DNA of 64,000 bases. Source: Geodermatophilus tzadiensis (GTDB taxonomy: Bacteria; Actinomycetota; Actinomycetes; Mycobacteriales; Geodermatophilaceae). The stretch covers positions 186,001 to 250,000 of the forward strand of contig NZ_PVTG01000002.1 in NCBI RefSeq assembly GCF_003002915.1, read 5' to 3'. Position numbers and translations under genes: made by a program. A model generated the notes under the pieces. That model was not told the DNA's origin. It saw only the letters and a list, made by a program, of their open reading frames with translations, and made no database searches. Positions 53,080 to 61,209 of this stretch are shown one piece after another (the stretch's first letter is position 1; each line of letters opens with the position of its first letter).

Positions 53080-54255
53080 ATGACCGACGAGCTGCCCGGC
53101 GACCTCTACGACTACGAGTCCCTGCTGGGTGAGGACGAGCGCAAGGAGCTGCTGGGCATCCGGCGCTTCCTGCACGAGGAGGTCCGGCCGCGGGTCAACG
53201 AGTCGTGGGAGACCGCCACCTTCCCGATGGACCTCATCCCGCGGTTCGCCGAGGAGGGGATGGTCGGGCGCAGCTACGACCTGGAGCACCGGCCGCGGGC
53301 CTCCCGCCTGTTCACCGGCTTCATCTCGCTGGAGGCCTCCCGGGTCGACCCGTCGATGGCGACCTTCCTCGGGGTGCACAACGGCCTGTCGATGGGGTCG
53401 ATCGTGCTGCTGGGCTCCGACGAGCAGCGGGCGCGTTGGGTGCCCGACATGGTGTCGCTGCAGAAGATCGGCGCCTTCGCGCTGACCGAGCCGCACGGCG
53501 GGTCCGACGTCGCCCAGGGCCTGGAGACCACCTGCCGCCGCGACGGCGACGAGTGGGTCGTCGACGGCGCGAAGCGGTGGATCGGCAACGGGACCTTCGC
53601 CGACGTCGTCGTGGTCTTCGCCCGCGACGTGGCCGACGACCAGGTGAAGACCCTGGTCGTGGAGAAGGGCACCCCCGGCTTCACCGCGACCAAGATGGAG
53701 GGCAAGTACGCCCTGCGCACGGTGCAGAACGCCGACCTGGTGTTCGAGGGCTGCCGCGTGCCGGCGGAGAACAAGCTCGCCGAGGGCAACTCCTTCCGCG
53801 ACGTCAACCGGGTGCTCAAGCTGACCCGCGGCGGCGTCGCGTGGAACGCGGTCGGCTGCCAGATGGGCGCCTTCGAGGCGGCGATCGCCTACGCGAGGGA
53901 GCGGCGGCAGTTCGGCCGGCAGATCGCCGGCTTCCAGCTGATCCAGGACCTGCTCGCCCGCATGGCCGGCAACGTGACCGCCAGCCTGGGCATGGCGGTG
54001 CGGGTGTCGCAGCTGCAGGAGGAGGGCGTCTTCCGCGACGAGCAGGCGGCGCTGGCCAAGGCCTTCGTCACCGGCCGCGCGCGCGAGACCGTGGCGCTGG
54101 CCCGCGAGCTGTTCGGCGGCAACGGGATCCTGCTGGAGAACGACGTGGTGCGGTACTTCGCCGACGCCGAGGCGCTGTACTCCTACGAGGGCACCCGCGA
54201 GATCAACAGCCTGATCGTGGGCCGCGCGCTCACCGGCGTGAGCGCCTTCGTCTGA
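53080..54255 (+). CDS. Acyl-CoA dehydrogenase (glutaryl-CoA dehydrogenase-like)
   Basis: A 391-residue FAD acyl-CoA dehydrogenase: GVHNGLSMGSIVLLGSDEQR and ALTEPHGGSDVAQGLETTCR (flavin region), WIGNGTFADVVVVFAR, the ERRQFGRQIAGFQLIQ motif, and the catalytic Glu in YSYEGTREINSLIVGRALTG. The YEGTxEIN...GR.LTG.SAF ending and general pattern resemble glutaryl-CoA dehydrogenases. Conserved residues are complete. GGGAGG ahead of ATG 53080. It may work with the SDR gene but they are 172 bases apart. A strong terminator follows. Confidence 0.9.
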   Translation: MTDELPGDLYDYESLLGEDERKELLGIRRFLHEEVRPRVNESWETATFPMDLIPRFAEEGMVGRSYDLEHRPRASRLFTGFISLEASRVDPSMATFLGVHNGLSMGSIVLLGSDEQRARWVPDMVSLQKIGAFALTEPHGGSDVAQGLETTCRRDGDEWVVDGAKRWIGNGTFADVVVVFARDVADDQVKTLVVEKGTPGFTATKMEGKYALRTVQNADLVFEGCRVPAENKLAEGNSFRDVNRVLKLTRGGVAWNAVGCQMGAFEAAIAYARERRQFGRQIAGFQLIQDLLARMAGNVTASLGMAVRVSQLQEEGVFRDEQAALAKAFVTGRARETVALARELFGGNGILLENDVVRYFADAEALYSYEGTREINSLIVGRALTGVSAFV

Positions 54256-54288
54256 GGGCCGCCGACCGGCGGACGGCGTCCCCGGACG

Positions 54289-54328
54289 CCACCGCGCCCC
54301 GCCGGGAGTTCCCGGCGGGGCGCGGTGG
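54289..54328 (+). terminator. Strong terminator after acyl-CoA dehydrogenase
   Basis: A perfect 19-bp hairpin, CCACCGCGCCCCGCCGGGA paired with TCCCGGCGGGGCGCGGTGG, loop of 2 bases, between two convergent operons; serves both. Confidence 0.85.
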
Positions 54329-54358
54329 GTGGTGTCCTCCCGGGCGGGAGGGCCGTGC

Positions 54359-55096
54359 TCAGTAGGTGCTGCTCGTGCCGGACGTGCTGCTGGAGCTGCT
54401 GCCGGTCTGGCTCTGCACGGTGTCGCGGGACTGCTGGGCCTGGCCCTGCACGTCCTGCGCGGCCGACTGGCCCTCCTGCTTGACCGTCTGGGCGGCGTCC
54501 TGGGCGGTGCCCTTGACCTCCTGGACGGCCTGCTCGGCGGCCGGCCGGAGCTGCTCGCCGACCTCCTGCGCGGCCTGCTTGGCCGGCTGCAGCAGCTCGT
54601 CCTTGTGCTCGCGCACGGCGGCCTCGGCCTGCTGGGCCAGCTGCTTCTCCCGCTCGGAGGCGGGCAGCAGGCTGGAGACCAGCCAGCCGACGCCGAAGGC
54701 GATCAGCCCGGCGGCCAGGGGGTTGCCCTGCGTCTGGCGGACCACCGCGTCGGGGGCCTGCTGGACGGCGTGGGCGGCCTGCGAGGCGGCGTCCTGCACG
54801 GTGCCGGCCGCGTTGCTCGCCGCGCCCTGCACCGAGCCGACCGCGTTCTGCGCGGTGCCCTGCACCGAGCTCATCGCGCCCTGCGTGGTGCCGCGGGCCG
54901 AGGAGCGCGTGTCGTGGGCCGAGCCCATGACACGGTCCTTGACGTTGGCGAAGCGGCCCTTGGCCGAGGCCATGCGCCGGTCGACCACGCGGGCGGGGTT
55001 GACCTTCTCGTTGAGGGCGTCGACGTCGTAGCTGAGCTCGCGCCGAGTGTCCTCGATCTGTCGCCGGATGACGTCCGGGTCACTGCTGCTGGTCAT
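54359..55096 (-). CDS. DUF3618-domain membrane-associated protein
   Basis: A 245-residue protein. The DUF3618 start (IRRQIEDTRRELSYDVDALNEKVNPARVVDRRMASAKG, residues about 10-48) is clear, followed by a long low-complexity region of repeated Q-G-A-(A/S)-N and a single hydrophobic segment (NPLAAGLIAFGVGWLVSSLLP, about 125-145). The rest is Gln/Ala/Glu coiled-coil (QQAEAAVREHKDELLQPAK) and ends in a Ser/Thr run. It is the third gene of an operon with a holin-like and a YtxH-like gene, a common actinobacterial set linked to envelope stress. Confidence 0.88.
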   Translation of the reverse strand: MTSSSDPDVIRRQIEDTRRELSYDVDALNEKVNPARVVDRRMASAKGRFANVKDRVMGSAHDTRSSARGTTQGAMSSVQGTAQNAVGSVQGAASNAAGTVQDAASQAAHAVQQAPDAVVRQTQGNPLAAGLIAFGVGWLVSSLLPASEREKQLAQQAEAAVREHKDELLQPAKQAAQEVGEQLRPAAEQAVQEVKGTAQDAAQTVKQEGQSAAQDVQGQAQQSRDTVQSQTGSSSSSTSGTSSTY

Positions 55097-55134
55097 GTCT
55101 GCTCCAGGGAGGGGAGGCGGCCGCAGCCGCGGGG

Positions 55135-55731
55135 TCAGTTGGGCTTGAGGGCGCCGGGGACCTGCTGGAGGGTGTCCACGGTCCGCTCGGGCTTGGGGTT
55201 GACCTGCCGGAACTTCTTGCGCCCGATCACGAAGGCGATGGCGCCGATGACGCCCCAGAGGACCGCCACGATGAGCGCGGCCAGGCCGGCGTCCATGACG
55301 TTCTCCAGCGCCCACCACAGGGCGAAGGAGAGGAACAGCAGCACCATGTAGCCGGCGAAGCCCGCCGCACCGAACGCGCCCGCGCCCTGGCCCGCCTTCT
55401 TGGCCTCGACCGTGAGCTCGGCCTTGGCCAGCGCGAGCTCCTGGCGCATGAGCACCGAGAGGTCCGTGGTGACCTCGCTGATGAGCTGGCCCACCGAGGT
55501 GCCCTCGACGTCGGGGCGACCGGTCTCGGTCATCGGGGTGCCGCGCTCACCGGCGTGGGCGCCGTAGCCCTGGTCGTAGGCCGAGGACTGCTCGTAGCCC
55601 GTGGTCTGCTCGTAGCCGGCGTAGCCCTGTTCGGCGGTCGGCGGCACGGCGTAGTTGGCCTGCGGCGGCTCGGGCGGGTAGCCGGAGCCGGAGCCGCCCA
55701 CCGGCGTGGCGCCGGAGTAGGGGGAGCTCAC
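55135..55731 (-). CDS. Holin-like DUF1469 (phage holin family) membrane protein
   Basis: A 198-residue protein with a 70-residue Gly/Tyr/Pro-rich N-terminus (GYEQTTGYEQSSAYDQGYGA) and the DUF1469 core: SVGQLISEVTTDLSVLMRQELALAKAELTVEAKK, two hydrophobic hairpins (about 115-135 and 145-165) and the end GRKKFRQ. In spite of the name it is a normal chromosomal membrane protein in actinobacteria, not a phage gene. It lies between the DUF3618 and YtxH-like genes with short gaps. GTG 55731. Confidence 0.88.
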   Translation of the reverse strand: MSSPYSGATPVGGSGSGYPPEPPQANYAVPPTAEQGYAGYEQTTGYEQSSAYDQGYGAHAGERGTPMTETGRPDVEGTSVGQLISEVTTDLSVLMRQELALAKAELTVEAKKAGQGAGAFGAAGFAGYMVLLFLSFALWWALENVMDAGLAALIVAVLWGVIGAIAFVIGRKKFRQVNPKPERTVDTLQQVPGALKPN

Positions 55732-55733
55732 GG

Positions 55734-56579
55734 TCAGACCCCCGTCCCCGGGCGGCGGGTCGGGTCGTCCCAGCCGGCGGGCGCGGCCGGCGGCACGACG
55801 CTGCCCTCGGGCGGGACCGTGCCGTACGGCGGCGGGGGCAGCGGGGCGCCGGTGGTGGCCGCCGACTGGCCGTAGCCGCTCGTCGTGGTCTCGTAGCCGG
55901 TGGTGGTGGTCTCGTAGCCGGAGTAGCTCGGCGCCGGGTCCACGTAGTTGCCCTGCGGGTAGGTGTTCTGCGCCTGCGCCAGGTGGGCCGCGGAGTGCCG
56001 CGACGAGCCGGTGTCGTCGGTGTGCGCGGCCTTGACGCCACTGGTCAGCCGGCCGGCGAGCACGCCGGCGAGGGCGGCGCCGAGCAGGAAGGTGCCCGGC
56101 TTGCGGCGGGCGAAGGAGCGGACCTCGTCGAGCAGGTCGGCCGGCTCGCGGTTCTGCAGGAAGGAGGCGAACTCCTCGACCCTGCCGGCGCCCTGCTCGA
56201 TCAGGTCACGGGCCGGGCCGGGGGCCGGGGCGTTGCCGGCGACCATGCCGCGCAGCTGCTCGGCCAGGCTCGACAGGCTCTGGCCGGCCTTCTGCTGCTG
56301 CGTGACGGCCTGCTGGCGCACCTGGGTGCGGCCCTGCTCGACCAGGCTCCGTGCCTGGTAGCGGGTCTCGGCGACGACGTTCTTCGCCTGGTCCGCGGCG
56401 GTCGAGGCGACCTGGCTGCCGGCCTCCTTGGCCGTCTGGCCGACGTTGCGGGCCTCGTCCTTGGCCACGTCGGTGGTCGAGGGGGAGCCGGTGCTGGTCG
56501 AGGTCGTACTCGTGTCCCCGTAGCCGGTCGCGCCCGAGGAGGGCGGCGGCGGGAGGGGGGCGTCGATGGAGTGGGTCAT
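55734..56579 (-). CDS. Low-complexity hydrophilic protein with one membrane helix (operon first gene)
   Basis: A 281-residue protein: Ser/Thr-rich N-terminus (TSTTSTSTGSPSTTD), a helical LEA-like region of Lys/Ala/Gln-rich repeats (VAKDEARNVGQTAKEAGSQVASTAADQAKNVVAETRYQARSLVEQGRTQVRQQAVTQQQ), a moderately hydrophobic segment FLLGAALAGVLAGRLTSGVKAA (about 175-196), then a repeat-rich tail YETTTTGYETTTSGYGQS and Pro-rich end. No enzyme motif. AGGAGG 4 bases before ATG 56579. Similar YtxH/LEA-like proteins are seen with DUF3618/holin genes. Confidence 0.8.
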   Translation of the reverse strand: MTHSIDAPLPPPPSSGATGYGDTSTTSTSTGSPSTTDVAKDEARNVGQTAKEAGSQVASTAADQAKNVVAETRYQARSLVEQGRTQVRQQAVTQQQKAGQSLSSLAEQLRGMVAGNAPAPGPARDLIEQGAGRVEEFASFLQNREPADLLDEVRSFARRKPGTFLLGAALAGVLAGRLTSGVKAAHTDDTGSSRHSAAHLAQAQNTYPQGNYVDPAPSYSGYETTTTGYETTTSGYGQSAATTGAPLPPPPYGTVPPEGSVVPPAAPAGWDDPTRRPGTGV

Positions 56580-56881
56580 CGTTCCTCCTGAGTGGATCTC
56601 GGTCGGGGCTGGCGCTACCCAGTTGGCGATCACCCACACATCCCGGCGACGGTCGTCGCCGGTTCGTGTGCAGGTCAGCGCGGGTCCGGGGGAGCGGGCG
56701 CAGCCGGTCGGGCGCGGTGCGGAGAGGTGGCCGGGCGGCTGGTCCGGGGACCGTCCGCGGCGCCGGCCACGCTGCCGTTCCCGCTGGCCAGCGCCTACCC
56801 GGACGGTCGGGTCCGGAAACGGCACCGGAGCTCCCGGTCGTGACGAGTAAGGTGAGCCTTCCCTGATCTCGAGGAGCAGCC
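56580..56881. other. 302-base divergent control region
   Basis: Between the LEA-like operon (left) and the siderophore-interacting gene (right). The right side has the iron box (56848-56866) and GAGGAG. The left side has the AGGAGG of the LEA-like gene. I see no gene inside. Confidence 0.5.
56848..56866 (+). promoter_or_regulatory. Putative iron box (IdeR/DtxR/DmdR type)
   Basis: TAAGGTGAGCCTTCCCTGA matches the consensus TTAGGTTAGGCTAACCTAA at about 13 of 19 positions, with a strong left half (AAGGT.AG.CT) and a weaker right half. It stands 16 bases before the ATG of the siderophore-interacting protein, where an iron repressor would block transcription. Confidence 0.7.
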
Positions 56882-57727
56882 ATGGCCGACGACCGCCCCC
56901 GCCGCAGGCGGACGCCCCGCACCGGGACCGTCCTGCGCACCACCCGGGTGACGCCGCACACCGTCCGCGTCGTCCTCGGCGGCGACGGGCTGGCCGGGTT
57001 CGCCCCCGAGCACGCCGACTCCTACGTCAAGCTGCTCTTCCCGCCGCCCGGCGCGCCCTACGGCGCGCCCTTCGACGTCGACGACGTCCAGGCACGGTTG
57101 CCGCGCGAGCAGTGGCCGGTCACCCGCACCTACACGGTGCGCTCCTGGGACGCCGACGCCGGCGAGCTGACCGTCGACGTCGTCCTGCACGGTGACGAGG
57201 GCGTCGCCGGCCCCTGGGCCGCGGCGGCCCGGCCGGGGGAGACGCTGCAGCTGTTCGGACCCGGTGGTGCCTACTCGCCGGCCGCCGACGCCGACTGGCA
57301 CCTGCTCGCCGGCGACGAGACGGCGCTGCCGGCCATCGCCGCCGCGCTCGAGGCCCTGCCCGCCGGCGCCCGGGCCGAGGCGTTCGTCGAGGTCGACGGC
57401 CCCGAGGAGGAGCAGGACCTCGCCACCGGCCCCGGCGTGACGCTCACCTGGGTGCACCGCGGCGCGGCGCCGGGCGTGGCGCTGGTCGCCGCCGTCTGCG
57501 GCGCGGACCTGCCCGCGGGCGACGTCCACGCGTTCGTGCACGGCGAGGCCGGCGCGGTCCGCGAGCTGCGGCGCTTCCTGCGCACCGGCCTGGGCGTGCG
57601 GCCGGAGCGGATGTCGGTGTCGGGCTACTGGCGGCTGGGCCGCACCGAGGACCGGTGGCAGGCCGAGAAGCGCGAGTGGAACGCCGCGGTCGAGGCCGAG
57701 GAGCAGGGCCTGACCGTCGCCTGGTGA
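56882..57727 (+). CDS. Siderophore-interacting protein (SIP, flavin reductase-like)
   Basis: A 281-residue SIP-family flavoprotein that reduces ferric siderophores. The FAD-binding domain has HADSYVKLLFPPPG and the RTYTVRSWD motif (RxYTxR) around residue 80, then VDVVLHGDEGVAGPWAAAARPGETLQLFGPGG. The C-terminal SIP domain has WHLLAGDETALPAIAAALEALP, VHGEAGAVRELRRFLR and VSGYWRLGRTEDRW. All conserved blocks are present. An iron box lies just upstream, which predicts expression under iron limitation. GAGGAG before ATG 56882. A repeat copy starts on its stop codon. Confidence 0.93.
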   Translation: MADDRPRRRRTPRTGTVLRTTRVTPHTVRVVLGGDGLAGFAPEHADSYVKLLFPPPGAPYGAPFDVDDVQARLPREQWPVTRTYTVRSWDADAGELTVDVVLHGDEGVAGPWAAAARPGETLQLFGPGGAYSPAADADWHLLAGDETALPAIAAALEALPAGARAEAFVEVDGPEEEQDLATGPGVTLTWVHRGAAPGVALVAAVCGADLPAGDVHAFVHGEAGAVRELRRFLRTGLGVRPERMSVSGYWRLGRTEDRWQAEKREWNAAVEAEEQGLTVAW

Positions 57728-57786
57728 AGGATCCTCCTGCCCCCCGCCACTCGCAGGCTCGCGGCGGGCCCCTGCAGGAGGGCCGC
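57726..57786. repeat. Intergenic stem-loop repeat, copy C
   Basis: Starts inside the stop codon of the siderophore-interacting gene. The inner core CCCCCCGCCACTCGCAGG then CTCGCGGCGGG is the same as copy A; the outer stem is CCTCCTGC / GCAGGAGG rather than CCCCGCTGC / GCAGCGGGG, so both strands changed together. Probably serves as terminator between convergent genes. Confidence 0.75.
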
Positions 57787-57789
57787 GCC

Positions 57790-58578
57790 TCAGGGGGACC
57801 AGGGGAACCGCGGCGGGCGGCGCTCGGTGAACGCGGCCACGCCCTCGGCGAGCTCGCCGCTGGCCGCCGTCTCCCGGTACCAGCGCGCCGCCAGCTCCTC
57901 GACGGCGTCGTCGTCCCGGCCGGCGGCCAGCGCCGCGACGACCTCCTTGGCCGCCCGCTGGCTCAGCGCGGAGCGGGAGGCGAGCACCTCGGCGAACCGG
58001 CGCACCTCCCCGGCCAGGTCGCCGGCGGGCAGCAGCCGGTCGACCAGGCCGGTGCGCAGCGCGGCCTCGGCGTCGAGCAGCTCGCCGGAGTACAGCAGGT
58101 AGCGGGCCGTCGCCGGGCCCACCAGTTGCACCAGCTGCCGCACCGAGGTCGGGGTGAAGACGATGCCGACCCGGGCCGGGGTGACGCCGAAGACGCCGGT
58201 CGGGTCGGTGAAGCGCAGGTCGCAGCAGGTGGCCAGCTCGACGCCGCCGCCGATGCAGTGCCCGCGCACCATGGCGATGGTCGGGCGGGGGAAGTCGCGC
58301 AGCGCCGCCTGCGCGGCGAGGTTGTCCCGCCGCAGCTGGGCCATGGGGTCCGCGCTGTCGGGCCCGCCGAGCAGGTCGCCGATGTCGGCGCCGGCGCAGA
58401 AGGTCGGGCCGGCGCCGGTCACCACCAGCACCCGCACGGCCGGGTCCTCGGCCAGCCCGGCCAGCACGCCGGGCAGCGCGGCCCACATGCCGGCGGTGAG
58501 CGCGTTGCGCTTCTCCGAGCGGTCGATCGTGAGGACGGCGACCGCGCCGTCGCGGGTGACCTTCAGGTGCTCCGGCAC
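57790..58578 (-). CDS. Enoyl-CoA hydratase/isomerase family protein
   Basis: A 262-residue crotonase-fold protein: LTIDRSEKRNALTAGMW for CoA binding, FCAGADIGDL as the first oxyanion-hole element and VRGHCIGGGVELATCCDLRF as the second. In the active site region GVTPARVGIVFTPTSVRQL there is no Glu pair, so hydration may be replaced by isomerase or another activity. Convergent with the siderophore gene through repeat C, and 3 bases downstream of the zinc metallopeptidase stop on the same strand. Confidence 0.9.
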   Translation of the reverse strand: MPEHLKVTRDGAVAVLTIDRSEKRNALTAGMWAALPGVLAGLAEDPAVRVLVVTGAGPTFCAGADIGDLLGGPDSADPMAQLRRDNLAAQAALRDFPRPTIAMVRGHCIGGGVELATCCDLRFTDPTGVFGVTPARVGIVFTPTSVRQLVQLVGPATARYLLYSGELLDAEAALRTGLVDRLLPAGDLAGEVRRFAEVLASRSALSQRAAKEVVAALAAGRDDDAVEELAARWYRETAASGELAEGVAAFTERRPPRFPWSP

Positions 58579-58581
58579 GGC

Positions 58582-59493
58582 TCAGCCCAGGTCGTCGGTG
58601 GCGAAGGTGTCGCACTGCGCCGGGTCACCGGTCTCGTACCCGGTGAGGAACCAGCGCTGGCGCTGCTCCGACGAGCCGTGCGTGAAGGTGTCCTGGTCCA
58701 CGGTGCCTCCGCCGAGGTTCGCCTGGATGAAGTCGTCGCCGATCCGGCCGGCGGTGTCCAGGGCGCGGTCGACGTCGTCCTGGGTGATCTCCTCGATCAG
58801 CGGTGCGCCCGAGGCGTCGGGCACGGTCTCCGCGTGGTGGGCCCAGGCGCCGGCGTAGCAGTCGGCCTGCAGCTCCAGCCGCACGGTGCCGCTGGTCGGG
58901 CCGGTCTCACCGGGCGTCACCAGCCGGTTGGCGCCCAGCAAGTTCTGCACGTGGTGGCCGTACTCGTGGGCGAGCACGTAGGCGTTGGGGAACGCCCCGC
59001 CCTCGGCGCCGAACTGCGAGCGCAGCGTGTCGAAGAACGACAGGTCGATGTACACCAGCGAGTCGGCCGGGCAGTAGAACGGGCCCGAGCCGCTGGTGGC
59101 GCCGCCGCAGCCGGTGGGCGTCTGGCCGGAGAAGTAGATGGTGTCGGTGGGCACGTACTGCGCGCCGAGCTCCTGCGACCAGTAGTCCTGGATGGAGTCG
59201 ATGTCGGCGACCACGGCGCACTCGACCGAGTCGTTGGCGTCACCGGTCTCGTCGCAGGACTGCTCGAGCGCGGCGTTGTCGGCCGTCTCGCCCTCGCGCA
59301 GCCCGGCCAGCGCCCCGAGGGCCGCGCCGCTGCCGCCCCCGCCGAGGACCTGGAACAGCACGACGACGAGGACGCCGACCAGCCCGAGCCCGCCGCCGCC
59401 GACGGCCAGCCCCCGGCCGCCGCCCAGGCCGCCCCCGCGCCGACGGTCCTGGACGTGCGACGTGTCGAGCCGCCCGCCCTCCCTGTACCGCAT
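58582..59493 (-). CDS. Neutral zinc metallopeptidase (YpfJ-type)
   Basis: A 303-residue protein of the putative neutral zinc metallopeptidase family. An N-terminal Gly-rich cytosolic part is followed by one transmembrane helix (about 30-50; VGGGGLGLVGVLVVVLFQVL). The extracytoplasmic domain has ECAVVADIDSIQDYW, the zinc site AHEYGHHVQNL (about residue 180) and the downstream LELQADCYAGAW motif with the third ligand. GSSEQRQRWFLTGYETGD ends the family domain. All catalytic residues are present; the natural substrate is unknown. Confidence 0.93.
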   Translation of the reverse strand: MRYREGGRLDTSHVQDRRRGGGLGGGRGLAVGGGGLGLVGVLVVVLFQVLGGGGSGAALGALAGLREGETADNAALEQSCDETGDANDSVECAVVADIDSIQDYWSQELGAQYVPTDTIYFSGQTPTGCGGATSGSGPFYCPADSLVYIDLSFFDTLRSQFGAEGGAFPNAYVLAHEYGHHVQNLLGANRLVTPGETGPTSGTVRLELQADCYAGAWAHHAETVPDASGAPLIEEITQDDVDRALDTAGRIGDDFIQANLGGGTVDQDTFTHGSSEQRQRWFLTGYETGDPAQCDTFATDDLG

Positions 59494-59584
59494 GGTGTCG
59501 CCGTCCTCCCCGCTCCGGTCCGCGGACCGACGGTGCCACCGGCTCCGCGGCGCCGCGACCCGGGCCCGCCCGGACCCCGGGGGC

Positions 59585-61183
59585 TCAGCGGCGCCGGCGG
59601 CGGGTGCCGAACAGGCCGCGGGTGAGCTCGCGGCCCAGCGCCGAGGCCGCCGAGCGCGCGAAGGAGCGGAACACCGGGGAGCCCATGACGTCGGCGAGCA
59701 CGCCGCCGTCCTCGGGCTCCTCGGCTCGCCCGCGCCGTCGCCGGGGCGCCGGCTCCTCCCGCGGGACCGGCTCCGCCCGCGGTGCCGCCGGCGGGGGCGC
59801 GAGCCGGGCGGCGAGCAGCTCGCGCGCCGACTCGCGGTCGACGGCGGTGCCGTAGCGCGGCTGCAGCGGCGAGGCGGCCACGGCCGCGGCCATCTCCCCC
59901 GCCGGCACGGCGCCCATGCCGGCCCGCGGCGCCCGGAGCACCGTCCACGCCAGCGGGGTGGGTGCGCCGCGCTCGGACAGCACGGTGACCGCCGCCTCGC
60001 CGGTGCCCAGCGACGTGAGCAGGCCGGCCACGTCGTCGTAGACGTCGCTGCGGGGGAACGTCCGGACCGTCTTCTTCAGCGCGTCGGCGTCCTCGGGCGT
60101 GAAGGCGCGCAGCGCGTGCTGCACCCGGTTGCCCAGCTGGCCGAGCACGTCGGAGGGGACGTCGGTGGGCTGCTGGGTGACGAGGAAGACGCCGACGCCC
60201 TTGGACCGGATCAGCCGCACGGTCTGGGTGACCGCGGTGAGGAAGGCCTTGCTCGCGCCGCGGAAGAGCAGGTGCGCCTCGTCGAGGAAGAAGACCACCT
60301 TCGGCCGGTCGAGGTCGCCCACCTCGGGCAGCTGCTCGAACAGCTCGGCGAGCAGCCACACCAGGAAGGTGGAGAACAGCGCCGGCCGGTCGGCGACGGC
60401 CGGCAGCTCGATGGCGCTGATGACGCCGCGGCCGTCGGGCGCGGTGCGGATGAGGTCGTCGGGGTCGAAGGCGGGCTCGCCGAAGAACACGTCGCCGCCG
60501 AGGTCCTCCAGCGCCACGAGCTCGCGCAGGACCACCCCGGCCGTCGCCTTGGACAGCCCGCCGAGGCCGGCCAGCTCCTCCTTGCCCTCGGGGCTGGTCA
60601 GCCAGGTGAGCAGCGCGCGCAGGTCGGCCAGGTCGAGCAGCGGCAGGCCGGCGGCGTCGGCGTGGTGGAAGACCAGGCCCAGCGAGCTCTCCTGGGTGGC
60701 GTTGAGGTCGAGCACCTTGCTGAGCAGCACCGGGCCGAAGTCGGTGACCGTGGCCCGCACCGGCACGCCGGTGCCCAGGCCGCCGAGGGCCAGGTACTCG
60801 ACGGGGAACCCGGTGGGCTGCCAGGGGTCGCCGGTGTCGGCCGCGCGCCGGCTCACCCGCTCGCCGGCCTCCCCGGGCCGGGCCAGGCCCGCCAGGTCGC
60901 CCTTGAGGTCGGCCAGCACGACCGGCACCCCGGCCGCCGACAGCTGCTCGGCCATGAGCTGCAGCGTCCGGGTCTTGCCGGTGCCGGTGGCCCCGGCGAT
61001 GAGGCCGTGCCGGTTGAGCACCGACAGCGGCAGCCGCACCTGCGCGTCCGGGTGGGTCCGCCCGCCGGCGTGCACGGCGCCGAGGTCGAGGGCCGGGCCC
61101 TCCACGGCGTAGCCGGCCGCGATGCGGGCCGCGGCGGCCGCGGCGTCGTCGTCGGGTGTCGGGGTGGCACTGGGCTGGCTCAC
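59585..61183 (-). CDS. HerA-like ATPase (DUF853)
   Basis: A 532-residue P-loop ATPase. Walker A is GATGTGKTRTL (about residue 58), Walker B is VVFFLDEAHLLF (around 248), and the DUF853 N-terminal block RLPLSVLNRHGLIAG precedes it. The sensor and Arg-finger region GVFLVTQQPTDVPSDVLGQLGNRVQHALRAFTPEDADALKK is typical. HerA relatives process DNA ends, but DUF853 members are poorly characterised. The C-terminal 80 residues are Pro/Arg/Ala-rich with RRRGRAEE. GTG 61183 is chosen because upstream residues read as intergenic. Confidence 0.9.
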   Translation of the reverse strand: MSQPSATPTPDDDAAAAAARIAAGYAVEGPALDLGAVHAGGRTHPDAQVRLPLSVLNRHGLIAGATGTGKTRTLQLMAEQLSAAGVPVVLADLKGDLAGLARPGEAGERVSRRAADTGDPWQPTGFPVEYLALGGLGTGVPVRATVTDFGPVLLSKVLDLNATQESSLGLVFHHADAAGLPLLDLADLRALLTWLTSPEGKEELAGLGGLSKATAGVVLRELVALEDLGGDVFFGEPAFDPDDLIRTAPDGRGVISAIELPAVADRPALFSTFLVWLLAELFEQLPEVGDLDRPKVVFFLDEAHLLFRGASKAFLTAVTQTVRLIRSKGVGVFLVTQQPTDVPSDVLGQLGNRVQHALRAFTPEDADALKKTVRTFPRSDVYDDVAGLLTSLGTGEAAVTVLSERGAPTPLAWTVLRAPRAGMGAVPAGEMAAAVAASPLQPRYGTAVDRESARELLAARLAPPPAAPRAEPVPREEPAPRRRRGRAEEPEDGGVLADVMGSPVFRSFARSAASALGRELTRGLFGTRRRRR

Positions 61184-61209
61184 GCCGGCGACCGTAGCGA
61201 CGGTGGGTC

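Noticed and set aside
55135-55731. Holin-like gene as evidence of a prophage
   Set aside because: No phage structural, lysin or integrase genes are nearby, and the family is a normal chromosomal companion of DUF3618 genes in actinobacteria.
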